Shown: piece after piece, positions 1-9,015 of the stretch | How the letters are laid out: each line of letters starts with the position of its first letter | Numbering within the stretch: the stretch's first letter is position 1 | Origin: Gordonia mangrovi | GTDB taxonomy: Bacteria > Actinomycetota > Actinomycetes > Mycobacteriales > Mycobacteriaceae | Reading direction: 5' to 3' | NCBI RefSeq assembly: GCF_024734075.1 | Contig: NZ_CP102850.1 | Span: 4,092,001 to 4,156,000, forward strand | Length of the DNA: 64,000 bases | Notes under the pieces: model-generated | What the model was told of the DNA's origin: nothing | Seen by the model: the letters and a program-made list of their open reading frames with translations, nothing else | The model's database searches: none | Position numbers and translations under genes: made by a program

Positions 1-1736
1 TAGCGGCAGCGTCGGTCGAGTTGGATGATCTCGGCACGTAGTGCTGCCGAGGGTGCGTAGGTCAATGCCCCGGGTGGTGGGGCGGCGAAACCGCCGTGCC
101 CAGAGGGGTCGATGGGTGGTGCCGGTGTCCGGTTGCCGAAGATGATCAGGCCGCTGGCGGTGCGGGTTTCACTCGGTGGGGCGGTGATGGTGGTGGCGTG
201 GAGTGCCAGGCGTGCGGCGTGGGCAGGGTCGATCGCGCCGTAGCCCATCAGGCGGGTGGGGTCGAGGCCGCTGGGGTCGCGCAGCAGGGTCAGGCCGGGG
301 ACGACGAGGGCGGAATCGGAGTCGGATTCGGAGTCGATGTCGGAGTCTGTGTCCGTGGTGTCTTCGGCGTCCGCACTGTTTGCTTCGGAGTCGTCGGCCG
401 GATCATGATCGGCCACCTCGGCGTCGGCGCGAGGTGCGGTGATGAAGTCTCGTCGGGGTTCCGGGGAGGGCTGGACGTCATCGGTGTCGGCGCCATCGCT
501 TCCGGTGCCGGACTGTTCACTCTCACCGTCATTGTCGACGTCCCCGTCGATGTCACGGTCATCGTCGAGGTCGGCGAGGGTGATCGGCTGTTCTTCGGCC
601 GCGTCGGGTCCGCCCATTGCGGGTTCGTCGGCGGTGTCGACGGGTGCAGTGGCGTCGCCGCCCGTGCTGGTGTCGACCGACGAGTCGCGGACACTGCCGG
701 TGACCGACGACTCGCGGTCACTGTCGGTGACCGAACTCGGGGTGGTGGCGGGCGTCGGGTTGCTGGTGCGGGTCTGTTTGGCCGGGCAGGTGTCGTCGCC
801 GCAGTGGCAGCGCAACGTCGCGCCGGGGGCCTTGATGATCTCGGCGAACGCCGCCACACGTTGGGCTTTGATGCTGCGCCCATCCCGATGGCACACCCGC
901 CGACCGATCAACGCGCTGATCCGGTCGCGTAGGTGCACGCCGTGTTCGGCGGGGATGCAGGCGTCGACGGTCATGTGTCCGAACGCTTCGGCACCGATTT
1001 TCACATCGCCGAACAGGTCGGCGATGTCGTCGTGGGCTTGGACGGCCCGGTCGGGGTCGAGGGTGATGATGATGGCGTCGAGATCGGCTTGCAGCGCGGT
1101 GTCGGTGGTCGGGCGGCTGGCCAGATCGAGCACCACATCGTCGAAATCCCACGGCTCATCGTCGGCAGGGTCGGTCTCGGCCGCACCATCACCGGCATCA
1201 CCGGCATCGTCGGTGCCGTCATTGTCGGTGTCGTCGTCGAAGTCGAGGGTGAGGTCCTCGTCATCGGTGTCGGCGGTGTCGGTGGTGTCGGCGGTGTCGG
1301 CGGTGTCGGTGAGTTCGGCCAGTCGGGCTCGGAGGTCGCCGGTGGGGCCGGTGGCGGCGGCGCGGATGGCCACGCCCAGGCGGTGGGGGCTCAGGTCACC
1401 GGCGCGGAAGGCGTCACGGATCTTGGGGTGTTCGTCGAGGAGTTCGTCGAGGTGGACCCATTCGCCGGCTTTGGTTCGGGCCAGGCCCAGTTGCAGCGAG
1501 ATTTCGCCTATGGCAGCTTTGTCGGCGGCGTTGCGGATTCGGTTCGGGACGTAGTCGTTGTATCCGGTGATGCGCTCGTTGTAGGTGGATTGGCCGATTT
1601 GGCGGGCGATCTGCATGGCGACGGCTTGGGCTTGGTTGCTCAGCCGGAGGGCGTCGCGGCCGTACTGGGCCAGCTCGTCGAGGCTGCTGGTGGCCAGCAG
1701 GGCGTCGTCGGCGGCACGGTCGGTGAAGGTGAACAC
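1..1736 (-). CDS. DUF222 / HNH endonuclease-type protein (13E12 family), 3' end beyond window
   Basis: An open frame of 578 codons runs off the left edge. It starts at a GTG preceded by AAAGGAG with 6 nt spacing, so it has no stop inside the window. The N-terminus (MFTFTDRAADDALL) and the following roughly 250 residues look like the DUF222 helical domain of mycobacterial REP13E12-type proteins. The last visible residues (EIIQLDRRCR) are where the C-terminal HNH domain normally begins, so the catalytic Cys/His part lies outside the window. Two acidic Asp/Thr/Ser-rich low-complexity stretches lie at about residues 140-190 and 310-430, between the conserved blocks. Family members are multicopy in Gordonia, Rhodococcus and Mycobacterium, and their function is unsettled. 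I infer a nuclease-like protein, possibly tied to mobile elements. Confidence 0.85.
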   Translation of the reverse strand, partial: MFTFTDRAADDALLATSSLDELAQYGRDALRLSNQAQAVAMQIARQIGQSTYNERITGYNDYVPNRIRNAADKAAIGEISLQLGLARTKAGEWVHLDELLDEHPKIRDAFRAGDLSPHRLGVAIRAAATGPTGDLRARLAELTDTADTADTTDTADTDDEDLTLDFDDDTDNDGTDDAGDAGDGAAETDPADDEPWDFDDVVLDLASRPTTDTALQADLDAIIITLDPDRAVQAHDDIADLFGDVKIGAEAFGHMTVDACIPAEHGVHLRDRISALIGRRVCHRDGRSIKAQRVAAFAEIIKAPGATLRCHCGDDTCPAKQTRTSNPTPATTPSSVTDSDRESSVTGSVRDSSVDTSTGGDATAPVDTADEPAMGGPDAAEEQPITLADLDDDRDIDGDVDNDGESEQSGTGSDGADTDDVQPSPEPRRDFITAPRADAEVADHDPADDSEANSADAEDTTDTDSDIDSESDSDSALVVPGLTLLRDPSGLDPTRLMGYGAIDPAHAARLALHATTITAPPSETRTASGLIIFGNRTPAPPIDPSGHGGFAAPPPGALTYAPSAALRAEIIQLDRRCR

Positions 1737-1988
1737 GACACGCTCCTTTCCGGCGACGACAGCGAGATCGGGTCCGGGTTTGGTTGGTGGGGAATCGAAC
1801 TGCTGTCAGAGTATCGGGTGGCTCCGACAGTTTTGGTGGGCTGCGGGTGGGGTGTGGATTGATTGGTCGTTGAGCTGTTGGGTTCAGGATATCGGTGGGG
1901 TGTGACAATTCCGTTCGGGGTGACATAGCCTGCGGGCCAGTGCTTGCGGCGGCTCTGTCTCGGCTGGTGATGGTCTCGATACGTCCTC

Positions 1989-2054
1989 GGCTGGCGCCTC
2001 GGCCTACTCGACCACCGGGAGGGCTGGCGCCTCGGTCTACTCGACCACGAGAGG
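1989..2054. repeat. 33-bp subrepeat, two copies
   Basis: Two adjacent 33-bp copies (1989-2021 and 2022-2054) share the core GGCTGGCGCCTCGG followed by CTACTCGACCAC. They follow GGTCTCGATACG, which is roughly complementary to the CTACTCGACCACC end. The whole resembles the intergenic palindromic elements seen in many Gordonia and related genomes (recalled from general knowledge, not checked). Confidence 0.8.
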
Positions 2055-2274
2055 GTGCCGTCGTGGGATTGGTTGGTGGGGAATCGAACTGCTATCAGAG
2101 TATCGGGTGGGTCCGACAGTTTCGGTGGGCTGTGGGTGGGTGTGGATGAGTTGTTCGATCGATGTGGGGTTCAGGATATCGGTGGGGTGTGACAATCTTG
2201 TCCGGGTGACATTGCCTGGGAGGCAGGGATTGTGGTGAGTCTGTCTCGGGTGGTGGTGGTCTCGATACGACCTC

Positions 2275-2373
2275 GGCTGGCGCCTCGGCCTACTCGACCA
2301 CCAGATAGGCCGGCGCCTCGGTCTACTCGACCACCAGAAAGGCTGGCGCCTCGGTCTACTCGAACACCAGAGG
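2275..2373. repeat. 33-bp subrepeat, three copies
   Basis: Three adjacent 33-bp copies at 2275-2307, 2308-2340 and 2341-2373 have the same core as the array at 1989. Copies 2 and 3 differ from copy 1 at only a few positions. The extra copy accounts for most of the length difference between the first and second large repeat units. Confidence 0.85.
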
Positions 2374-2593
2374 GTTCGGCATCGGGTTCGGTTGGTGGGG
2401 AACTGAACTGCTGTCAGACATTCGGATGCGTCCGACAACTTCGGTTCGTTGCGGGCCGGGAGTGGATGGATTGTCTGCAATGAGTTGTGAGTTCAGGATA
2501 ACGGTCAGGTGTGACAATGTGACCGAGAATAGTTGGGGTGGTGGGCTCTTCGTGACGATGCCGCCCAGGCTCGGCGAGCGGTTCACCAGTGGT

Positions 2594-4051
2594 TCACGGG
2601 TTCGGTGCGTCCTCGGCGACAAGCGAGACCAGCGCGCTGACGTCGGCGTGGTAGGTCGATGCTGCCGGTGTGCCGAAGCCGACGACGAGGCCGGGCGGCA
2701 CGACGCTGCCGCCGTCGGCGTGCGGATGGCGGTACTGCGACATTGCGGCCAGGGCGTACCGCCGCCGGGCGGCGGCCTCGAACACCACGTGTTCGGTCTC
2801 GGCGGAAAGGGGGATCACCGCGTGAAGCCCCGCAGCGATGCCGGGGATCGTGACGCCGGCACGGGCGAATGCGTCGGTGAGGTGATCGCGTCGTCGCCGG
2901 TAGTACTGCCGACTGCGGCGGATGTGCCGATCGTAGGCGCCGGAGTCGATGAGCTCGGCCAGGACCAGCTGATCGATGATGCTGGCATCCGGCTCCCGCG
3001 GCCCCTTCGCCGCCCGCACCCTGTCCACCAGGCGAGGGGGTAGTACCAGCCAGGCGATACGCACCGCGGGGGAGAGGCTTTTGCTGACGGAGCCGGTGTA
3101 GATGACCGCGTCGGGGTTCAGGGCCTGCAGCGCGCCGACCGGCTCGCGGTCGTAGCGCAGCTCGCCATCGTAGTCGTCCTCGACGATCAATCCGTCGTGG
3201 TCGCCGGCCCACTCGATGGCTGCGGCACGACGCGGTGGGGACAGGGCCACTCCCGTCGGGAACTGGTGGCTCGGGGTCAGCAGCACCGCCGACACGTCGG
3301 TGGGCAGCTGGTCGATGTCCGCGCCGTCATTGTCGATCGGGACGGGCGTGGTCACCGTCCCGCCACGTTCGATGACCGCACGATGAAACGGCAAGCCGTG
3401 GCTCTCCACGGCGAGCACGTCGCCGAACACGCTGCGCGACAGCAGGTCCAGCGCATGCATCACCGAAGTGGTCAGCACGATGTCGTCGGGATGGGTACGC
3501 ACGCCCCGGGCGCGTGCCAGATACCCGGCCAAGGAGACGCGCAACCGTTCACTGCCCTGGGGATCGCCGGGGCCGAAGGCCCGATCGGGGGCGGCGGTGA
3601 TCGCCCGACGGGTTGCGGCGATCCACTCGGTACGTGGAAACAACGACGAATTCGGTTGGCCAAGACCGAAATCATGCACGGTGTCCGGCGTCTTACGTTG
3701 TCGCGTCATCGGCTTCGGCAGGTCTGGTCGCGGAGTGTCCGCGACGTGGGTGCCCGACCCCTGGCGTGCCACCAGCCACCCCTCGGCGATCAGTTCCTGG
3801 TAGACGGCGGCGACCGTCCCGCGTGCGAGCCCGAGATCGGCCGCCAGGGACCGGTACGGAGGCAACCGGGTGCCCGGCGCCAGCCGTCCGTCGCTGATGG
3901 ACGCACGTAGCGCCGTGGCGAGCGACTGGCGGCGACGTGCGCCTCGCCAGCGGGCACTGCCGCTCGGATCGGGCTGCAGATCGAGGTAGAGATCGACTCC
4001 GAGGTGCTGTGCCACCTGCTCCCACGGGTCGAGATTGACGCTCTTGATCAC
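2594..4051 (-). CDS. MocR-family transcriptional regulator (GntR HTH fused to class I aminotransferase fold)
   Basis: This 485-residue protein has the two-part layout of MocR/PdxR regulators. A winged-helix GntR domain lies at about residues 35-105 (GRLAPGTRLPPYRSLA, then GTVAAVYQELIAEGWLVA). A PLP-dependent aminotransferase-like domain follows from about residue 125 to the end. The expected PLP lysine is in TGSVSKSLSPAVR, and VEDDYDGELRYD supplies the usual cofactor-ring Asp. The start is GTG, directly beside a 26-bp palindrome. It is divergent from an NAD(P)-binding protein and an AhpD-like protein, which are its likely targets. The effector is unknown; family members sense PLP or amino compounds. 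It is not clearly PdxR, because no pdxS/pdxT genes lie nearby. Confidence 0.9.
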   Translation of the reverse strand: MIKSVNLDPWEQVAQHLGVDLYLDLQPDPSGSARWRGARRRQSLATALRASISDGRLAPGTRLPPYRSLAADLGLARGTVAAVYQELIAEGWLVARQGSGTHVADTPRPDLPKPMTRQRKTPDTVHDFGLGQPNSSLFPRTEWIAATRRAITAAPDRAFGPGDPQGSERLRVSLAGYLARARGVRTHPDDIVLTTSVMHALDLLSRSVFGDVLAVESHGLPFHRAVIERGGTVTTPVPIDNDGADIDQLPTDVSAVLLTPSHQFPTGVALSPPRRAAAIEWAGDHDGLIVEDDYDGELRYDREPVGALQALNPDAVIYTGSVSKSLSPAVRIAWLVLPPRLVDRVRAAKGPREPDASIIDQLVLAELIDSGAYDRHIRRSRQYYRRRRDHLTDAFARAGVTIPGIAAGLHAVIPLSAETEHVVFEAAARRRYALAAMSQYRHPHADGGSVVPPGLVVGFGTPAASTYHADVSALVSLVAEDAPNP

Positions 4052-4056
4052 CCTTT

Positions 4057-4082
4057 AATTGAACCAGTTTTGTGGTGCAATT
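4057..4082. promoter_or_regulatory. Palindromic operator between the MocR-type gene and its divergent neighbours
   Basis: AATTGAACCA (4057-4066) and TGGTGCAATT (4073-4082) are inverted repeats with one mismatch and a 6-bp spacer. The site lies 5 bp from the regulator's start and 46 bp from the divergent gene's start. It suits autoregulation plus control of the divergent operon. Confidence 0.7.
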
Positions 4083-4128
4083 CCCTCCTACTGTGGAGAT
4101 CAACACCGCGAGACGAGAGGAAATGATC

Positions 4129-4884
4129 ATGAAGGTTGTCGTGCTGGGTGCCAGCGGCGAGATCGGTACCGAACTGGTGAAACGCCTGCGAGGGCAGGGG
4201 ATCGAGGTGAGCGAGGCGCACCGGTCGACTGGTGTCGACGCCTACGCCGGCACCGGACTCGACGCGGCGTTGACCGGCGCCGACGTGGTGGTCGACTGCG
4301 TCAATGTGACCACCACCAGCGCGCGCAAGGCGGTCGACTTCTTCGGCACGGTGGCGCGCAATGTCTCGGCAGCGGCGACGACTGCCGGCGTGCGGCGGGT
4401 CGTGTGTCTGTCGATCATCAACGCCGCCGACCCGGCGGTCAACGCCAAGTTCGGCTACTACCAGGGCAAGGCGGAGCAGGAGAGGGTCTACGCGGAGACG
4501 CTCCCCGGCCACCGACTGACGTTCGTCCGGTCGGCGCAGTGGTACGAACTCGCCCGACAGATGATGAGCAGTCTGCGCCTCGGCCCGGTGGCGGCCGTCC
4601 CGCATATGCGGTGTCGGCCGCTATCGGCCGCGGATGCCGCAGCGGCGCTCGCCGACGCGGTGACGGCCGAGTCGAATGACGATGTGGAGGTCGCGGGTCC
4701 CGACGTGCTGGATCTCGCCGACATCGGCAAGGCCATCGCGCAGCGGTCCGGGTCGCCCCGCTGGGTGGTGGGCATTCGATTCGGCGGTGCGGCCGTCCGC
4801 GACGGGGGTCTGGTCCCCGAACGGCCGAACGTGGTCGCCACCACGACCTTCGACCAGTGGTTGGACGCGGAGTTCGCGGCGTGA
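4129..4884 (+). CDS. NAD(P)-binding Rossmann-fold protein (atypical SDR / NmrA-like)
   Basis: This protein has 251 residues. The N-terminal GASGEIG is a dinucleotide-binding glycine motif. A YYQGK sequence near residue 110 resembles the SDR YxxxK, and the C-terminal half looks like a substrate-binding NmrA/SDR5 domain. The start at 4129 is chosen because GAGAGG at 4115-4120 gives 8-nt spacing. An in-frame start at 4072 would lie inside the operator palindrome. Its stop overlaps the next gene's GTG, so the two are translationally coupled. Substrate unknown. The divergent MocR-type regulator is the likely controller. Confidence 0.8.
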   Translation: MKVVVLGASGEIGTELVKRLRGQGIEVSEAHRSTGVDAYAGTGLDAALTGADVVVDCVNVTTTSARKAVDFFGTVARNVSAAATTAGVRRVVCLSIINAADPAVNAKFGYYQGKAEQERVYAETLPGHRLTFVRSAQWYELARQMMSSLRLGPVAAVPHMRCRPLSAADAAAALADAVTAESNDDVEVAGPDVLDLADIGKAIAQRSGSPRWVVGIRFGGAAVRDGGLVPERPNVVATTTFDQWLDAEFAA

Positions 4885-5366
4885 ACGCGATGACGGCCGA
4901 CGTGCCGGACACCCGCCGGATGTGGATTCCGCAGAGCAACCCGGCGGTGTACAAGGCGCTGGTGGCGTTGCAGCGTGCATCGGCCGAGGGGGTGACACAG
5001 CGACTGGCCGAACTCATCCGGATTCGGGTGTCGCAGATCAACGGCTGCGGCTATTGCCTGCACATGCATCTGTCCGATGCCCGGTCCGCCGAGCTCGAGC
5101 CGCAAGCGGTGGGGATGGTGGCCCTGTGGGCGGACGCGCCGCACCTCTTTTCCGACCGTGAACGAGCGGCGCTCGACCTGGCGGAGCACGTCACACGGCT
5201 GGGCGATTCCGGTGTGCCGGATCGCGTGTTCGATCGTGCTGCAGCACTTTTCGATGATGTCGAACTCGGTCAGGTGATGGCCACTATCGTGATGATCAAC
5301 GCGTGGAACCGGATCGCGATCTCCGGCCGTTATCCGGCTGGTCTCGACGAACGCCGGCTCCGGTGA
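4881..5366 (+). CDS. Carboxymuconolactone decarboxylase / AhpD-like protein
   Basis: This 161-residue all-helical protein carries the AhpD-type redox motif NGCGYCLHMH near residues 52-61, with two cysteines in CxxC spacing and the downstream histidine. The pattern QRLAELIRIRVSQINGCGYC is typical of stand-alone alkylhydroperoxidase-like CMD proteins. The GTG start overlaps the preceding stop (GTGA). Likely role: peroxide or thiol-disulfide chemistry, in an operon with the NAD(P)-binding protein. Substrate unknown. Confidence 0.88.
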   Translation: MNAMTADVPDTRRMWIPQSNPAVYKALVALQRASAEGVTQRLAELIRIRVSQINGCGYCLHMHLSDARSAELEPQAVGMVALWADAPHLFSDRERAALDLAEHVTRLGDSGVPDRVFDRAAALFDDVELGQVMATIVMINAWNRIAISGRYPAGLDERRLR

Positions 5367-5393
5367 GCCCGACGGCACGCGCACGACGCGGGG

Positions 5394-6335
5394 TCACAGC
5401 TTGCGCAGGCGCACCCGGTTGATGGAGTGGTCGGAATCCTTGCGTAACACCAGCGTCGCGCGTGGTCTGGTCGGCAGGATGTTCTCGTTCAGATTCGGCA
5501 GGTTGATCGAGGTCCACAGGTCGCGCGCGGCGATCTTGGCCTGTTCGTCGGTCAGGGTCGAATAGAAGTGGAAGTGCGACTCCGGATTGGCGAATGCGGT
5601 CGTCCGCATCTTCAGGAATCGCGAGATGTACCACTGTTCGATGTCGGCTGTCTTGGCGTCGACGTAGACCGAGAAGTCGAACAGATCCGACACCATGAGT
5701 GTCTCGCCGGTCTGTAGCACGTTCAGTCCCTCGAGGATGAGGATGTCGGGTTGCCGGACATAGTGTTTGACGTCGGGGACGATGTCGTAAGCGATGTGCG
5801 AGTACACCGGCGCGGTCACCTCCCGCGCTCCCGATTTGACCTCGGTGACGAATCGGAGCAGCCCGCGCCGGTCGTATGACTCGGGAAAGCCCTTGCGGTG
5901 CATGATGCCTCGCCGCTCGAGTTCTGCGGTCGGCAGGAGGAAACCGTCTGTGGTGACGAGGTCGACCTTCGGGTGTGACTCCCAGCGGGCGAGCAGGGCC
6001 GCGAGAACGCGGGCGGTTGTCGACTTACCCACGGCCACGCTGCCGGCGATGCCGATGATGAACGGCACCTGCCGGTTGGTCTGCCGCTCGCCGAGGAATG
6101 TGGAGGTGGCGGCGAACAGACGTTGGCGTGCCGCTATCTGCAGATGGATCAGACGCGACAGCGGCAGGTACACGTCGGCGACCTCGTCGAGGTCGACCTG
6201 TTCGCCGAGGCCCACCAGCTGTTGCAGCTCGGCATCGGTGAGGACCATGGGCATCGACTCGCGCAGGTCACGCCATTGGCGACGATCGAGCTCCAGATAC
6301 AGACTGGGATCGCGCCCGGTCGTGTCGCGTGCCAT
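5394..6335 (-). CDS. coaA: Type I pantothenate kinase
   Basis: CoaA phosphorylates pantothenate, the first and regulated step of coenzyme A synthesis in the cytoplasm. The protein has 313 residues, standard for the bacterial type I (PanK-I) family. It has a P-loop [12 protein letters not shown] at about residues 95-106, the substrate-region VTTDGFLLP, and the C-terminal [20 protein letters not shown] segment (here [16 protein letters not shown]). In M. tuberculosis coaA is also divergent and next to glyA1. Here a DUF885 gene sits between them. A TAAGCT -10 box lies 8 nt upstream of the ATG, suggesting a leaderless mRNA. Confidence 0.96.
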   Translation of the reverse strand: MARDTTGRDPSLYLELDRRQWRDLRESMPMVLTDAELQQLVGLGEQVDLDEVADVYLPLSRLIHLQIAARQRLFAATSTFLGERQTNRQVPFIIGIAGSVAVGKSTTARVLAALLARWESHPKVDLVTTDGFLLPTAELERRGIMHRKGFPESYDRRGLLRFVTEVKSGAREVTAPVYSHIAYDIVPDVKHYVRQPDILILEGLNVLQTGETLMVSDLFDFSVYVDAKTADIEQWYISRFLKMRTTAFANPESHFHFYSTLTDEQAKIAARDLWTSINLPNLNENILPTRPRATLVLRKDSDHSINRVRLRKL

Positions 6336-6343
6336 GGTCCTAC

Positions 6344-6381
6344 AGCTTAGGGCGGACGGAATCGCTCACCACCGGTAGCCT
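6344..6381. promoter_or_regulatory. Divergent -10 boxes for coaA (-) and the DUF885 gene (+)
   Basis: On the minus strand TAAGCT (6349-6344) lies 8 nt before the coaA ATG. On the plus strand TAGCCT (6376-6381) lies 6 nt before the DUF885 ATG. Neither gene has a good Shine-Dalgarno. Both fit actinobacterial leaderless promoters; no clear -35 boxes are seen. Confidence 0.5.
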
Positions 6382-6387
6382 CCGGTC

Positions 6388-7620
6388 ATGACGATTGCCG
6401 CGTCCGCACCGATCACGGACTACCTGCGTCTGGGTCTGGCCTTCGACCGGTTGGAGGAAGGGTTCGTCGACGCCTACACCGGAGACCCGGCGCTGCGGGC
6501 CGATGTCGCCGCCGGGCCCGCTCCCGACCCCGCCGAGCTCGCCGATCGGGCGCGTGGGCTGCGGACCGAACTGCCGGCCGAACTGGGTGCGGCGCGCGTG
6601 GAGTTCCTGCGCTCCCACCTCGCGGCCATGGAGTGCTCGGCGCGCAAGTTCGCCGGTCAGGAGATCGCCTTCGTAGACGAGGTGCGGGCCTACTTCGACG
6701 TGGACATCGACCTCGGTGACCAGCAGACATACCGCGAGGCCCATGCGGCGATGGCCGCCGAACTCGACGTGCCGGGCGCGTCGGGAACCGCGCTCGCCGA
6801 GGCATATGCCGCCTACCGGCGCGCCGACGAGATCCCGCCGGACCGCGTCGACGAATGCGTCCAGGCCTTCGCCGGAGCACTGCGCGAGCGCGTGCGGTCG
6901 ACCCATCCGCTGCCGGACCGCGAGATCGTGGAGTTCGACGTCGTCACCGACAAGCCGTGGTCGGGGTTCAACTACTACCTCGGCGACTACCGGTCGCGAG
7001 TTGCGATCAACGTCGATCTGACCCAGTACATGTCGACGCTGCCACATCTCATCGCGCACGAGGCATACCCCGGCCATCACACCGAACACTGTCGCAAGGA
7101 GGAGATCCTGGTGGGTGGCGGCCAGCAGGAGCAGACGCTGTTCCTGGTCAACACCCCGCAATGCCTGATGGCGGAGGGGCTCGCCGACCACGCGCTGCAC
7201 GCCGCGATGGGCCCGGACTGGGGCGAGTGGGCGCAGGAGATCTACGCCGATCTCGGACTGCGCTTCGATGGTGCGCGCGCCGCGCGGATGGCGCGTGCGT
7301 CGAGCGGGTTGCTGGGCGTTCGGCAGGACGCGGCGCTGCTCCTGCACGATCGGGGGGCCGATCAGGACTCGGTCGCCGAGTTCTTGCAGCAGTGGCTGCT
7401 CGCACCACCCGAGCGGGCGCGTCAGATGTTGAGATTCCTGACCTCGCCGCTGTGGCGCGCCTACATCTCCACCTACGTCGAGGGCTACCGACTGCTCGGG
7501 GAGTGGCTCGATGCCGCACCCGCGCTGCAGCGGCTGGAACGCTTCGGACGCCTCCTCGACGAACCCCTCACCCCCGCCCAGCTGAGAGCCGAACTCCGGG
7601 ACGTGAGGGCGGGACAATAG
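6388..7620 (+). CDS. DUF885 family protein, probable zinc metallopeptidase-like
   Basis: This protein has 410 residues. The family signature [15 protein letters not shown] (about residues 227-241) supplies the HE...HH metal-binding pattern. The [18 protein letters not shown] segment just before it and the EGLADHALH segment after it are typical of DUF885. No signal peptide is visible, so it is probably cytoplasmic. Some family members hydrolyse peptides or esters; activity here is unproven. It lies between coaA and glyA, where M. tuberculosis has no gene. It ends 11 bp before the glyA ATG. Confidence 0.82.
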   Translation: MTIAASAPITDYLRLGLAFDRLEEGFVDAYTGDPALRADVAAGPAPDPAELADRARGLRTELPAELGAARVEFLRSHLAAMECSARKFAGQEIAFVDEVRAYFDVDIDLGDQQTYREAHAAMAAELDVPGASGTALAEAYAAYRRADEIPPDRVDECVQAFAGALRERVRSTHPLPDREIVEFDVVTDKPWSGFNYYLGDYRSRVAINVDLTQYMSTLPHLIAHEAYPGHHTEHCRKEEILVGGGQQEQTLFLVNTPQCLMAEGLADHALHAAMGPDWGEWAQEIYADLGLRFDGARAARMARASSGLLGVRQDAALLLHDRGADQDSVAEFLQQWLLAPPERARQMLRFLTSPLWRAYISTYVEGYRLLGEWLDAAPALQRLERFGRLLDEPLTPAQLRAELRDVRAGQ

Positions 7621-7623
7621 ACT
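7618..7623 (+). promoter_or_regulatory. -10 box of glyA, probable leaderless promoter
   Basis: TAGACT ends 8 nt before the glyA ATG and no Shine-Dalgarno is present. The box forms the spacer of the inverted repeat GACAA (7613-7617) / TTGTC (7623-7627), a possible repressor site covering the promoter. Confidence 0.45.
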
Positions 7624-7631
7624 TGTCTGCC

Positions 7632-8924
7632 ATGAGCCTGAATTCGATGTCCCTGGCCGAACTCGACCCGGATGTGGCTGCGGCGATGAACGGCGAGCTG
7701 AGCCGGCAGCGCGACACCCTCGAGATGATCGCGTCCGAGAACTTCGTGCCACGCGCGGTGCTGCAGGCGCAGGGCAGCGTGCTCACCAACAAGTACGCGG
7801 AGGGATACCCGGGCCGTCGCTACTACGGCGGCTGCGAGTACGTCGACGTCGTCGAGGATATCGCGCGTGACCGGGCCAAGCAGCTGTTCGGCGCCGACTT
7901 CGCCAACGTCCAGCCACACTCGGGCGCGCAGGCCAACGCCGCGGTGCTGATGGCGCTGATGACGCCCGGCGAGAAGATGCTGGGACTCGACCTGGCCCAC
8001 GGCGGGCACCTCACCCACGGGATGCGCCTGAACTTCTCGGGCAAGCTCTACGAGATCGAGTCCTACGGCGTGAGCAAAGAGGACTTCCGCATCGACATGG
8101 ACGAGGTCCGCAAGATCGCGCTGGCGGCCAAGCCGAAGGTGATCTGCGCGGGCTGGTCGGCGTACCCACGCACCCTGGATTTCGAGGCATTCCGGTCCAT
8201 CGCCGACGAGGTCGGTGCCTACCTGTGGACCGACATGGCGCATTTCGCGGGCCTCGTGGCCGCCGGACTGCATCCGTCGCCGGTGCCGCACTCCGATGTC
8301 GTCTCCTCGACTGTGCACAAGACGCTGGGTGGGCCCCGCTCGGGCATCATTCTGGCCAAGCAGGAATGGGCCAAGAAGCTCAACTCGGCAGTGTTCCCCG
8401 GGCAGCAGGGCGGACCGCTGATGCACGCCATCGCGGGCAAGGCCGTCGCATTGAAGATCGCCGGTACCGACGAGTTCGTCGAGCGGCAACAGCGCACGCT
8501 GTCGGGCGCGAAGATCCTGGCCGACCGGCTCACCGGCGCCGACGTCGACAAGGCCGGCATCTCGGTGCTGACCGGCGGCACCGACGTCCACCTGGTGCTG
8601 GTGGATCTGCGCAACAGCCGGCTCGACGGCCAGCAGGCCGAGGATCTGCTGCATCAGGTCGGCATCACGGTGAACCGCAATGCGGTGCCGTTCGATCCCC
8701 GCCCGCCGATGGTGACCTCGGGGCTGCGGATCGGTACGCCGGCGCTGGCCACCCGCGGATTCGGCGACACCGAGTTCGCCGAGGTCGCCGACATCATCGC
8801 GACCGCGCTGGCGGCCGGCGCGGACGCCGACGTCTCGGCCCTGCGTGGCCGTGTGTCGCGCCTGGCCCTGGACTTCCCGCTCTACGAGGGGCTCGAGGAC
8901 TGGGGCCTGATGAGTCGAGGGTGA
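7632..8924 (+). CDS. glyA: Serine hydroxymethyltransferase
   Basis: GlyA converts serine and tetrahydrofolate to glycine and 5,10-methylene-THF, supplying one-carbon units. It has 430 residues, typical for the family. Diagnostic segments are [11 protein letters not shown] near the N-terminus, [19 protein letters not shown], and the PLP-lysine segment [16 protein letters not shown] at about residues 229-244. The start at 7632 gives the normal N-terminus; the frame extends far upstream only as a GC-rich shadow across the DUF885 gene. The position just before desA2 matches M. tuberculosis glyA1 (Rv1093). Confidence 0.97.
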   Translation: MSLNSMSLAELDPDVAAAMNGELSRQRDTLEMIASENFVPRAVLQAQGSVLTNKYAEGYPGRRYYGGCEYVDVVEDIARDRAKQLFGADFANVQPHSGAQANAAVLMALMTPGEKMLGLDLAHGGHLTHGMRLNFSGKLYEIESYGVSKEDFRIDMDEVRKIALAAKPKVICAGWSAYPRTLDFEAFRSIADEVGAYLWTDMAHFAGLVAAGLHPSPVPHSDVVSSTVHKTLGGPRSGIILAKQEWAKKLNSAVFPGQQGGPLMHAIAGKAVALKIAGTDEFVERQQRTLSGAKILADRLTGADVDKAGISVLTGGTDVHLVLVDLRNSRLDGQQAEDLLHQVGITVNRNAVPFDPRPPMVTSGLRIGTPALATRGFGDTEFAEVADIIATALAAGADADVSALRGRVSRLALDFPLYEGLEDWGLMSRG

Positions 8925-9002
8925 ATCCCGCCCGAGGACGCAGCTCCGGAACCGGAGGCAACGGCCGCAGACCCAGGGTGGCCAGACCGCCGGACGGTTC
9001 TC

Positions 9003-9008
9003 TATTGT
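9003..9008 (+). promoter_or_regulatory. -10 box of desA2, probable leaderless promoter
   Basis: TATTGT lies 7 nt upstream of the GTG start. There is no Shine-Dalgarno. The 91-bp glyA-desA2 gap holds nothing else recognisable. Confidence 0.45.
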
Positions 9009-9015
9009 TGCTCCG

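Larger units (their letters stand above)
1779..2540. repeat. Three degenerate tandem units of about 290-320 bp
   Basis: The phrase TTGGTTGGTGGGGAA begins at about 1780 and 2069, and in variant form at about 2387. Each copy is followed in the same order by CTGTCAGAG...TCCGACAG, then TTCAGGATA, then GTGACAAT. Units 1 and 2 also hold a 33-bp subrepeat array that unit 3 lacks. The stretch is otherwise gene-free. It lies between the start of the DUF222 gene and the end of the MocR-type gene. Its short open frames are poorly coding and differ between units. Confidence 0.85.

Noticed and set aside
1989..2373. 33-bp repeats as a CRISPR array
   Set aside because: The copies are directly adjacent without unique spacers, are few, and have no cas genes nearby.
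2426..3043. Plus-strand 205-codon frame opposite the MocR-type gene
   Set aside because: It begins inside the repeat array and runs antisense to conserved aminotransferase-domain sequence; no motifs.
6855..7631. N-terminal extension of glyA
   Set aside because: It overlaps the DUF885 gene in another frame; serine hydroxymethyltransferase starts normally at 7632.
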